Shown: in pieces, positions 50,801 to 59,271 of the stretch
Layout of the letters: the number at the start of each line of letters is the position of its first letter
Position numbering within the stretch: the stretch's first letter is position 1
NCBI RefSeq assembly: GCF_030056815.1
Contig: NZ_JASHKR010000020.1
Span: 1-64,000 of the forward strand
Source: Rhodococcus sp. IEGM 1379
GTDB lineage: Bacteria > Actinomycetota > Actinomycetes > Mycobacteriales > Mycobacteriaceae
Length of the DNA: 64,000 bases
Reading direction: 5' to 3'
Notes under the pieces: generated by a model
What the model was told of the DNA's origin: nothing
Seen by the model: the letters and a program-made list of their open reading frames with translations, nothing else
Database searches by the model: none
Program-made: the position numbers and the translations under genes

Positions 50801-52161
50801 CCGTGTCCGTCCACGATAACGCCATACGAAGTCGCCAGTTCTGCGAGACCGCCGTCATACCCCTGCCAGACCGAGCGCACTCGCCAGCGGCCGGCCCTCA
50901 TGTAGAACTCACCGACGATCATCGCCTGTTCCGTGGTGCCGTGTACACACATAGAATCAACGATGGGAACTTCGTTGTCCGTCAACACCATTCGAAGCGG
51001 GTTCAATTGACTGAACGAGCCGCCACCAGTGATGACAACCCCCAGCGCAACACGGTGATACCGCGGGGCGAGGGCACCGAAATCGATGTCCACACGTTGA
51101 GTGTCGGGCTGCAGCGTGGCAAGTTTGACCGCTCCACCGCCGCCCACCGGCGTGTTGTAGAAGACAAAATCCTGGTCGCCGTTGACCTTTCGATTCTCGT
51201 CGAGGAGAAACGCCACGAGGTCGACGTCCAGAGAGTTCGACGCGGGCTGGGTCCAGGACACCGAGCATCCCCAACGCAATGAGTCCGGCGACAAATCTAC
51301 CGCTTCACCCATGACAATCGTGCGAAACTCCGGTTGCAGTGCAACCGGATTGGATGCCAATTGGGGTGCTGGAACCGATTCCGGCAGCCTGATCAATGGT
51401 TCCGGTGTGTGCACTGTCGGCTCAGAAACAGGTCCGGCGGCCAATCGATCCCGCCACGCAACTGCTGCGTCGCGACCCAAACCGCCGGCAACAGTGCCGA
51501 CCGCAAGGTTGAACAGTTCGGTCTGATCGACCAGAGCCCACGGTGAGTGTTCCCGGATAACCTCTGCCGCAGTTCCCATCGACTCATGCATCTCCGGCGA
51601 TGACGCCACGGCGATAGCCAAGGGCCACAACCGATGCACGCTCCCGCTCGCAAATTTCTTGTCGATGGATTCCTGAAGATCGAGCGCGTCGTGGGCCGTC
51701 TCCAGATCGACCAGTACCGCCTCGGCTAGAAGTGACGCCTGTGTCACAGTCACGGATATCCCGCGCTCGGTCTGATGCGGATCAACCGACATCTCTCCCA
51801 GGCTGCAGTTGTCGTCCTCGCCGATCACTACGGCGCCGGATCCGTCCCACAGAGCCAAATTTGACACGGGAACAGTTATCAGATGGCTGTCATTGGCCAC
51901 CTGAGCCGAGCCCACGGCGTGCTGCCAACGGAATTCGTCTGCTGAACTGGGCGCGCCGAGCATCGACACGGCGCCACTCCACAGCCGCCCGACCTGCAAG
52001 TCACGTACGCCGAGAACAACAACCGGACCGTCACTACGCGACGCATCGACCGCGTCGAGGAGCAAACTCAGCACACCGGTTCGCCAGGTACCGGGTTCGA
52101 GGAGAAAGTCTAGGATCTCCGCGCGCGTTACTGCGCTCGGACTCGGATCCGATTGGGTCAT
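50797..52161 (-). CDS. GAP1-middle-like domain fused to TerD
   Basis: From the ATG at 52161, four bases after the GTPase stop, the protein has 454 residues. Residues about 12-205 are homologous to residues 174-370 of the GAP1 protein encoded three genes upstream (EILDFLLEPGTWRTGVLSLLLDAVD versus KIVNFVLDPGGWRSGVLYVLLDAVA). A linker leads to a TerD domain at 285-454 (LRWGCSVSWTQP ... DVDLVAFLLDENRKVNGDQDFVFYN ... DIDFGALAPRYHRVALGVVI ... AMIVGEFYMRAGRWRVRSVWQGYDGGLAELATSYGV). TerD domains bind calcium and are linked to membrane stress responses. The fusion ties TerD directly to the GTPase-associated module. An in-frame start at 52242 would overlap the GTPase gene. Confidence 0.85.
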   Translation of the reverse strand: MTQSDPSPSAVTRAEILDFLLEPGTWRTGVLSLLLDAVDASRSDGPVVVLGVRDLQVGRLWSGAVSMLGAPSSADEFRWQHAVGSAQVANDSHLITVPVSNLALWDGSGAVVIGEDDNCSLGEMSVDPHQTERGISVTVTQASLLAEAVLVDLETAHDALDLQESIDKKFASGSVHRLWPLAIAVASSPEMHESMGTAAEVIREHSPWALVDQTELFNLAVGTVAGGLGRDAAVAWRDRLAAGPVSEPTVHTPEPLIRLPESVPAPQLASNPVALQPEFRTIVMGEAVDLSPDSLRWGCSVSWTQPASNSLDVDLVAFLLDENRKVNGDQDFVFYNTPVGGGGAVKLATLQPDTQRVDIDFGALAPRYHRVALGVVITGGGSFSQLNPLRMVLTDNEVPIVDSMCVHGTTEQAMIVGEFYMRAGRWRVRSVWQGYDGGLAELATSYGVIVDGHG

Positions 52162-52165
52162 GACG

Positions 52166-53335
52166 TCACTGCCAGTGCCACACGCCGCGGGTTGCGAGCA
52201 CCCAGCGGACAGGATCGAGGCAACGGAATGGTGTGATTCCACTGGCGTGCAAGCGATCTCCGACGGGAGATTCTCCCAACGCTGACACAGCGAAGTACCG
52301 GTTGGCCAACGGCTTGCCAGTGTGCGGCTGGTCCACCGACATCACCATCGGGGTGGCGTCCAGCTTCTTGAGCAAGCTGCGTACTTCCTGATTGAGAAGC
52401 TGGCCGTCGCCGTCATGATACGGCGCCGGCCGCAAGCTGAAGTCCCGGGAGAATGCCGCCCCCGGATTGGACATGATACGACTCCAGTCACTTCCTTCGA
52501 CGCTCTGAAGTGCCTGCAGTGCATCAAATTTGGAAAGAATGATGGCCAGATTCGGTGTACCCAAACCGATAATGCCCAGAACCGTGCGCAATACGGTTCG
52601 GGGGTCGCCGCCCACCCGCTCCTGAGTAGGCACCAGATCGTGCAGTTGGTTGGTCACCGATTCGACCTTCAGCGGATCGAACATGAACAGCACACCGTCC
52701 GCGTGCGCGAAGAACTGCAGCCACGGAGCTCGTGCGTTGTCCTGATTCTCGAGATCCTCGCCGGCAACGTCGCGAACCACGAGGATCTGCGACACCTTGT
52801 TCCAATGGCCGAGACTGAAAATTAGCGGCTCACGCTGGTACGGATTTCCGGTGTGCGCAGCCGGGGTGGCTTCGAGGATTCCCCGAGCCTCGTACAACGG
52901 GGCCTCGTAGTGATCGCGATAGTTGGCTTCCGTAGTGCTATCGAAAGGCTCGACGACGGCGTTGAAGCTCTCACCCAGCAATTGAAGCTGCTTGATCAGC
53001 ACCGCAATGTAAACGGTCTTCCCCGTGGCGCGCGCACCTGCCATCGCGATGCAGGTGACCTGTGCGTTGCGCCAGCCGTCAACCAGCACGTAATGGCACG
53101 TGGGGCAGACTTCGCGGACGGGTCCACCGAGCTCGAGTTCAGCGTATTGCGGCGGCGGTGCCCAGCTCGCGTGGGCGTCTACTGGCCGACGCAACTCGAT
53201 GATCTTGCGGGAAAGCACCTGGCCGCCGTGATATGCGCTGGCAACCGGGTCTGCCTCGGTTGTCGTACCGGACACCTGGGTCCAGGCAAAATGGTCAGCG
53301 GTCAAGCTGACGAAGCAGCGTGGGCATTTGCTCAC
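52166..53335 (-). CDS. Zinc-ribbon TRAFAC-type GTPase
   Basis: The 389-residue protein has an N-terminal split zinc ribbon (CPRC at 4-7, CPTC at 77-80). A P-loop domain follows: Walker A GARATGKT (100-107), switch-II-like RDVAGED (188-194) and the base-recognition motif SKFD (268-271), a variant of NKxD. These fit the GTPases of the TRAFAC class found in GAP1 systems. It is probably the signalling switch of the complex. It overlaps the vWA gene by ATGA. Confidence 0.85.
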   Translation of the reverse strand: MSKCPRCFVSLTADHFAWTQVSGTTTEADPVASAYHGGQVLSRKIIELRRPVDAHASWAPPPQYAELELGGPVREVCPTCHYVLVDGWRNAQVTCIAMAGARATGKTVYIAVLIKQLQLLGESFNAVVEPFDSTTEANYRDHYEAPLYEARGILEATPAAHTGNPYQREPLIFSLGHWNKVSQILVVRDVAGEDLENQDNARAPWLQFFAHADGVLFMFDPLKVESVTNQLHDLVPTQERVGGDPRTVLRTVLGIIGLGTPNLAIILSKFDALQALQSVEGSDWSRIMSNPGAAFSRDFSLRPAPYHDGDGQLLNQEVRSLLKKLDATPMVMSVDQPHTGKPLANRYFAVSALGESPVGDRLHASGITPFRCLDPVRWVLATRGVWHWQ

Positions 53336-54336
53336 GGGAAACCACCGGTGGTCGAATCGGACATAACAGGAGACAATAGCTGGGAAACGATCCGAGCCAG
53401 TACACCCGGATCAGCGATGAGAGTCGCCACCGCGCCGGGCGAGATCACAGTGCAGTACGCCTCCGCTGGAACCGTCCCCGGTAGCGCATCGGACAACACC
53501 ACTAGATGCCGAATCGCCGACGAGTCAGCCGTTGCCGCAGCAAAGTCCGCCGGTACCGCGTCGGTGATCGTGAAGACGATTCGCCGCGAGGCCTCGGCCG
53601 ACGGCAGAGCACGTGTGGCCTGGAAGCCGACACCGAGCGGCGCCGAATCCAGGTGCCCCTGAAGCACGGGAAGGAGATCGCGCAGTACGCATTCAGGCAC
53701 CGGGTGCGTCTGCGAGCCGAGCACGGACACCACCGGTGTCACATCGCCGAGCACCGTGGACACACCGGCCAGCAGATCTGCGACGGCAGCAACACTGGAA
53801 TCATCGAAACGACGCATCATCGACATGGAACTGTCGATGTCGATACTCACCGAGTACCGATCCGCATCGCGAAGCCGATCGGTACGCAGAATTCCGCGGG
53901 CACTCGAGCGGGCCAGCGATGCCAATTCACCCAGGGCAACGTCGACTTCAGTTCTCCGCGCAGCAATTTCGAGCGAATCAGCACCTAGCGTGACGGTGGC
54001 CAGATCGGCTCGATGCAGACCGGAAACATCCATCGGCCGAAGCTCCGCGCGATCGGGGTCGTGATCATTCTGGCTGTCGACGCCGATCGTCACCCGCAGG
54101 ACAGTTCCCTGAGGAAACGCGACAAGCCCGTTGCCGGGGCGAGCCGAAATTGTGATGACGTCTGCAACGCGAGGAAGAATCATCAACCCCTGTCGAGGAT
54201 GCACAGCACCAGTTGATTGGCCGGATTCCGCAGTGGCCGAAAGTTCGACGCCCACTCCACCCGCATCGGCGCTCACAGCCAACGGTCGGCGCGGAAGTTC
54301 TACTCTCCCAGATCCATCGAGCACATATGCGGGCAT
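53332..54336 (-). CDS. vWA-domain protein
   Basis: From the ATG at 54336 (one-base overlap with the GAP1 stop, TGATG) the protein has 334 residues. A beta-rich N-terminal region (1-120) precedes a von Willebrand A domain with the MIDAS motif D168-x-S170-x-S172 in VSIDIDSSMSMM. The domain continues with DDSSVAAVADLLAGVSTVLG and RRIVFTITDAVPADF. Metal-dependent vWA domains bind protein partners in MoxR- or GTPase-centred complexes. A longer frame to 54429 lies inside the GAP1 gene and is unlikely. Confidence 0.85.
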   Translation of the reverse strand: MPAYVLDGSGRVELPRRPLAVSADAGGVGVELSATAESGQSTGAVHPRQGLMILPRVADVITISARPGNGLVAFPQGTVLRVTIGVDSQNDHDPDRAELRPMDVSGLHRADLATVTLGADSLEIAARRTEVDVALGELASLARSSARGILRTDRLRDADRYSVSIDIDSSMSMMRRFDDSSVAAVADLLAGVSTVLGDVTPVVSVLGSQTHPVPECVLRDLLPVLQGHLDSAPLGVGFQATRALPSAEASRRIVFTITDAVPADFAAATADSSAIRHLVVLSDALPGTVPAEAYCTVISPGAVATLIADPGVLARIVSQLLSPVMSDSTTGGFP

Positions 54337-57278
54337 CAGCCTTTGTCCTTTCCGAACGTACGAGCAATAAATCCTTGTGAAGGAGCCTGTTTCGCCTTCG
54401 CCGTGACCAAATAGTCGAACCATTGCCACGCATGAGGCCGGTATCTGTCGACGTCCACCGGCGGATCGACTGGCGGCCGACGACGCACTTCGTCACGAAA
54501 CATGTCAGCGATCGGCGACAGACTGTTGCGGTCGACGCCATACAGATCGGCCAGCGATTCACTGGCCAGCGACTCCAGGAGTCCGTTTCCGTTCTTGCTT
54601 CCGAGTCCGAGACTCGTCAGGAGATCCGGAGTTGGGCGTTCCGACTCGGGGGCTCCATCCGTCAAGAGCATCACTGTTACCAGCAGCCACTCCCGATCGA
54701 TGACCCTCGACCGAATCAGCTCGGTGATATTGGCGCTGACGTAGTTGCTCGGCCCCAGAATCGATCGCCTCAACCCGGCGACCTGAGCGTCACCAACAAA
54801 CGGCACAAAGGGCGCACCGTGTCTGTCGCGAGCCCATCGGGATGTAAAGAGCAGAACCGCGAGCCTGTCCAGGATATCGTTGGACAGTTCGGCAATCTCG
54901 GCTGCGTTCATGTGGCAGTAGTCGATGAGGGCGGGTCGCATCAGCCCTACCCGATACTGCAGTTCCCCGGAACCCTGCTCTGCCCATCGATCGATGAATC
55001 GCACCTGCGCCCAGGCCAATGCGGTTTCATCGCCACGCCGATTCGGCGGGGTGATGACCGTATCCAGCCGTTGAGCCTCCACGTCGGTACACAACAGATG
55101 TGCTGCGGCCGTCGCGAGTTCACCTGATCTCGGATTCAGGTTATGCGACAACATGATCCGCTGAAGGAACCGTGGCGCAATCACTCCGGGAAATTGTGCG
55201 GCCAAGTTCACGAGATCTTCGGCAAGAAGATGGGGGGAACTGAGCAATCTGCTCGCCGGTGAGGGCACAAACCCACCGTTGTAGGCCTCCCACAGAAGGC
55301 GCCACAAGGATTGCGGCACATAAGTTCCCCAACCGTCCGCACCGTGATCAGACGGCCCGGAAAGTTTCCGGAGCACCAAATCCGACGCCAACGCCACGGC
55401 AGACTCCGCGACGACCTCCGGGTGCACGTCGATTCGCCCATCCGTGGGCAGATCGTCGAACTGCAGCATCCATTCGATCACATCACCTGGTACGCGAGCG
55501 CCCAATGGTCGGGTTGCGAAGTACCCCGCGCCTTTTCCATCCGTGACGCATCCCCGAAGCAATCCCCGAAGCGGGGCATCGATCGCACCGACGCCCTCGA
55601 TAAAGGACGAGGCAACCGCTTCATCGAACAACAGGGGCACCACTGCCCACTCGACAAGACTCTGCACGACAGTGACGATGGCATCATCGGTCACACCGGC
55701 GAACATGATCACATCCGCAAACCGAAGGATTTCCGTTTCGATGAGGAACCGATTGTCAGACTGCGCACGCGAATTCATGACACTGAGCCGGTTGAAGAAA
55801 TCCTCTGCCGTTGCCTCTACCATGGTCAAGAGCCGACGTGATGGCCGAAATTCGAAGCGCCCCAACTCATCACGAAAGTTACACGGTCCGCTCGACCAAC
55901 CCGGGACGCACCGAACGAACTCGAGGAACTGAAGCCAGCGCGCTTCGGACTGATCAGGTGTGCTGTTAGATATCGCCAAAATGTCGTGCAGAATCTGGGA
56001 GGGCTCGCGAGGCTGCATATTCGCGGGCGCCCATGCCGAGGCTGGCGCCAATCCCGTCAATCCCACCAATTCTGGTGCATACCCCTGTACTGGTACAGCT
56101 TTGGAGAGCGATACCGCTGCCGTATGCGGCGCAGGCTCGCATTGAACACGCAAGACCGGAGGCGTCGGAACATGATCGACTACGCGCTGCGCTTCGATGT
56201 GCGCATCACTGAAGTCACTGTCCCCCAACACTAGTGTCGCCAGGGGCCAAGCAGTTTCGGTGCCACGGACCGGGTTGGCCTCTGCAATCGCGTCCAACTT
56301 TCCCAGCGCCGTGGCTGCCGTGTCTGGATCCAGTAGCACTGTCTGCGCCAGTACCGACCATTCAGTGACCGGGACCAGGACATCACGGGTCGTCCGATGC
56401 TGTTCGACGTCCAACTCACCGAGCGACGGGGTTTCGAGTTCGCTGAGAACCACAACGTTGCTCGGAAGCTCCAATTCGGCCAGATCCTCGACCGGCACGC
56501 AGACCAAGTGCACGTTGAGGGCTTCGAGGTCTTCGACACTCGGGCGCCGCTCATAGGTCGAGAAGTAGAACCGCGACGCCGCCGACGCCGACATCAATGC
56601 GCTTACCGCACCGATCCACAGCGCACTGCGATCAGGATCTTCCACACCGAGCACGACTGTGCCGCCAGTCTCGACTGCGCACGCCACTGCATCGAGCAGC
56701 ACGTACAGCACCCCACTCCTCCAGCCTCCGGGATCGAGGACGAAGTTCACGATCTTTGACAGATCCACGGCATCACCAGCCGGAAAGGTTTCGGTCGCAA
56801 AGATTTCCGAGCGCACTACCATTTCTGCGCCATACGGCATCAGCCATCCCGGCGAGTGCCAGAGTGAAATCGGCCTTATGAGCGGCGGCAGTTCCGGATT
56901 CCGGTCGACGAGCACGTGAACGAAAACGTTGCCCGGTCGTCCCGATGCATCGGAGCCCGCTTGTACCGAATGCCAGTACGCGACCGCTGCACCGTTCAAC
57001 GGTCCGTAATGCAGACGCCGGGGCCGCGACTCGATCTGCTCCTGAGTCGGAAAGGCCGGGGGCGCAACAACAGTCTCGAGCCTGGTGTTGATTCCGGCAC
57101 GCACCGCGTCCTGTTCGGACTCGTCGAGTTCCCCGACGACGTCCTTGACCTGCCAGCCGCCGAGCACCTGACCGCGCCCGAGAGCCGGCCGATCAAACGA
57201 GGTATACGTCAACTGCCCGAACCGCGGCCGACTGACACCCGCCAAAGGTTTTGTGTCATCTAGGTTTTCACTACTCAT
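54336..57278 (-). CDS. GTPase-associated protein 1 (GAP1) family
   Basis: The 980-residue protein has the architecture of GAP1. The N-terminal domain (type N2, about 15-160) begins FGQLTYTSFDRPALGRGQVLGGWQVKDVVGELDESEQDAV and contains GRPGNVFVHVLVDR and SPGWLMPYGAEMV. The middle domain (174-370) is shared with the TerD fusion. A long helical region (about 420-980) follows. GAP1 proteins are computationally linked to TRAFAC and double-GTPases in conflict systems; no biochemical role is established as far as I know. It overlaps its neighbours on both sides. Confidence 0.82.
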   Translation of the reverse strand: MSSENLDDTKPLAGVSRPRFGQLTYTSFDRPALGRGQVLGGWQVKDVVGELDESEQDAVRAGINTRLETVVAPPAFPTQEQIESRPRRLHYGPLNGAAVAYWHSVQAGSDASGRPGNVFVHVLVDRNPELPPLIRPISLWHSPGWLMPYGAEMVVRSEIFATETFPAGDAVDLSKIVNFVLDPGGWRSGVLYVLLDAVACAVETGGTVVLGVEDPDRSALWIGAVSALMSASAASRFYFSTYERRPSVEDLEALNVHLVCVPVEDLAELELPSNVVVLSELETPSLGELDVEQHRTTRDVLVPVTEWSVLAQTVLLDPDTAATALGKLDAIAEANPVRGTETAWPLATLVLGDSDFSDAHIEAQRVVDHVPTPPVLRVQCEPAPHTAAVSLSKAVPVQGYAPELVGLTGLAPASAWAPANMQPREPSQILHDILAISNSTPDQSEARWLQFLEFVRCVPGWSSGPCNFRDELGRFEFRPSRRLLTMVEATAEDFFNRLSVMNSRAQSDNRFLIETEILRFADVIMFAGVTDDAIVTVVQSLVEWAVVPLLFDEAVASSFIEGVGAIDAPLRGLLRGCVTDGKGAGYFATRPLGARVPGDVIEWMLQFDDLPTDGRIDVHPEVVAESAVALASDLVLRKLSGPSDHGADGWGTYVPQSLWRLLWEAYNGGFVPSPASRLLSSPHLLAEDLVNLAAQFPGVIAPRFLQRIMLSHNLNPRSGELATAAAHLLCTDVEAQRLDTVITPPNRRGDETALAWAQVRFIDRWAEQGSGELQYRVGLMRPALIDYCHMNAAEIAELSNDILDRLAVLLFTSRWARDRHGAPFVPFVGDAQVAGLRRSILGPSNYVSANITELIRSRVIDREWLLVTVMLLTDGAPESERPTPDLLTSLGLGSKNGNGLLESLASESLADLYGVDRNSLSPIADMFRDEVRRRPPVDPPVDVDRYRPHAWQWFDYLVTAKAKQAPSQGFIARTFGKDKG

Positions 57279-59257
57279 CCCGCCTGCCCAGCTGACGCGC
57301 CGCTGCCGTCGACCCAGAGCTTCTCGACGGCCGGGTCGATCAGAGCAAAGGTACTCCGATGGCTCGGCTGCAGATCTGCGAACAGCCGGATATAGCCGTA
57401 GAGGCCACGTACGTCAGCACTCCACGTCGCTCCCCGATCAGCACGACTGAGCTGGTTGGGCTGGAATTGCTTCGAACGTCCATGGCCGTCCGCTCCGGCA
57501 GCCCACACGTCAACGGCGGTACCGTCCATCGAGCTCAAAGGCAAGCGATTTGCGTTGTGCACCAGCATAAATGGCGGTGAACCATGCGTATCACGTTCCG
57601 GCGCAAGCGTGATATCGACGGAGCCGGCACCACGCGCGACAATGTCGTACTGCACTCGCAGCAATCCGGGATAGTCGACGACGGCCGGAGCGCCCAGCAC
57701 CTTGGCACCGGCGGTGTACGACACGGGAACCACGTGCACCGAGCACCCGATAGCCGGCAACTGCGCGGGGAAATGCAGGCCGCCATCCCGCTCGTAGCGG
57801 TTCCGCGAAATCTCGTGCCCGGCCGGCTGAGCCAGCGCACTTGCCGAATCCATATCGCGTGTACTGACATACACCTCGATGGCTGCCGCACCTTCGGGCC
57901 AGGCGAACGTCAATAGCTGCTCCGCGCAGCGCTCCACCAGACGCAAATGCCGGACCGCTCCGAGTGGTCGCGTCGCCGATACCGTCTTCCCGACCTGAAC
58001 GCTGTTGTCGAGAGTCGTCACCGGCGTGAAGTAGGCGCGCGTCCATCCTCGTGGCCAGGACACTTCGGCCATCACACAATTCCCGGTCTGGGCGCCCTTG
58101 ATCGGATGGATCAGACGCGCATCGGTCGGCAGGCCGCCGGATGCTTCGAGAGCGCCTTCCGCCAAGACCGATTCTTCGATGCCGGGTTTCGGGCCGCTCT
58201 CGGTGCGGTAGATGACGACCTTGCCTACCGGCGGGCTGCTCCAACGCAGGTCGAAGCGGGGTTCCTCGGCGTCACCGTAGGTCTCGACCGACAAATCGAG
58301 TACCGGCGAAAGAATCACCGAAACCGCAACGACCTCCTCGATCGGCGGGGACAGTTCGGTACCCCCGTCTACCGGCACTTCACAGATAGCTCGATACAGA
58401 TAGCGCTGACCGCGCTCTGCTGTCGAGTCCACGAATCCACCGAGGTTGTCGTCGTCGGGATGGAGCCGAACCTGACCGCCCGTTCCGGGACCGCCCGACA
58501 GTGCCATCCGCATGACGCGAACAACTTTCACTCCGGGCCAGGTGTCCCAGCGTCCGATGACCGTACCTTCGTCTTCTGAAATCGCCAGATCCACGACGGG
58601 ACTGATGATCTGAGCCGTTCCGATAAGGGTCGGCTGCTCCGAGGCCGCATCGGAGATTGTCCGTCCGACATGGCACCACACCTGAACGAATCGCACTGCC
58701 GAACTCGGCGAACGCAAATCTGTCAGGGAGACGTCCGTCGTAGCACCGAGCAGTTCACCGGCTTCCGGCTTGTAGGCACGGTTTTCCTCGTTGGAGACAA
58801 CCCGGTAGATGACAACCTGTCCGCTGCCGGCCGGATACGGTTCCCATTCGAAGCGATATCCCCCCTGAGACTTCTTTGCAGCCAGCTTGATTCCGTTGTC
58901 GACGTCGATGGAATAGTCGAATTCACAGAAATCGTCAGCACTCAGGTCGAGCAGATTTGCGACGACCGGCGTCTGCGGCACGACGGGTGCCACTGTGGCA
59001 GGTTCAGTAGCCGGCACACTGCTCGGAGCGGCCGCGCCGGAGCTGTTGTTGTCTAGTCCGGCAATGATATTCGCGATGTGTCCAGCCATGGGCTTGGCTG
59101 TGCGCGGAAGCATCGATTCGATTTCGGTGCTTGTCCGTCGGTTGGAACGCGCGATCTGCGTGAGATGCGCATCCTTGATCACGCCGATCTGCAGTTGGTC
59201 AGCCGCAATCGCTCCCGATCGCCATTGCAGAAGTGCGTCGAGTACTTGTCCGCTCAT
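57275..59257 (-). CDS. FN3-like repeat protein of the GTPase system
   Basis: The 660-residue protein has a short helical N-terminus (MSGQVLDALLQWRSGAIAADQLQIGVIKDAHL), a Pro/Ala linker near residues 75-95, and at least four fibronectin-III-like repeats. Each repeat has a W-containing strand followed by a VVIYR or VRVMR strand: YRFEWEPYPAGSGQVVIYRV, IGRWDTWPGVKVVRVMRM, FDLRWSSPPVGKVVIYRT and LTFAWPEGAAAIEVYVST. No signal peptide is present, so it is probably an intracellular scaffold. It overlaps GAP1 by ATGA. Confidence 0.78.
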   Translation of the reverse strand: MSGQVLDALLQWRSGAIAADQLQIGVIKDAHLTQIARSNRRTSTEIESMLPRTAKPMAGHIANIIAGLDNNSSGAAAPSSVPATEPATVAPVVPQTPVVANLLDLSADDFCEFDYSIDVDNGIKLAAKKSQGGYRFEWEPYPAGSGQVVIYRVVSNEENRAYKPEAGELLGATTDVSLTDLRSPSSAVRFVQVWCHVGRTISDAASEQPTLIGTAQIISPVVDLAISEDEGTVIGRWDTWPGVKVVRVMRMALSGGPGTGGQVRLHPDDDNLGGFVDSTAERGQRYLYRAICEVPVDGGTELSPPIEEVVAVSVILSPVLDLSVETYGDAEEPRFDLRWSSPPVGKVVIYRTESGPKPGIEESVLAEGALEASGGLPTDARLIHPIKGAQTGNCVMAEVSWPRGWTRAYFTPVTTLDNSVQVGKTVSATRPLGAVRHLRLVERCAEQLLTFAWPEGAAAIEVYVSTRDMDSASALAQPAGHEISRNRYERDGGLHFPAQLPAIGCSVHVVPVSYTAGAKVLGAPAVVDYPGLLRVQYDIVARGAGSVDITLAPERDTHGSPPFMLVHNANRLPLSSMDGTAVDVWAAGADGHGRSKQFQPNQLSRADRGATWSADVRGLYGYIRLFADLQPSHRSTFALIDPAVEKLWVDGSGASAGQAG

Positions 59258-59271
59258 CGCTCAAGCCTCTT

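Noticed and set aside
50797-52161. Reading TerD as tellurite resistance
   Set aside because: Only one TerD domain is present, fused to a GTPase-associated domain, and no terB/terC genes are nearby; tellurite resistance is not supported.
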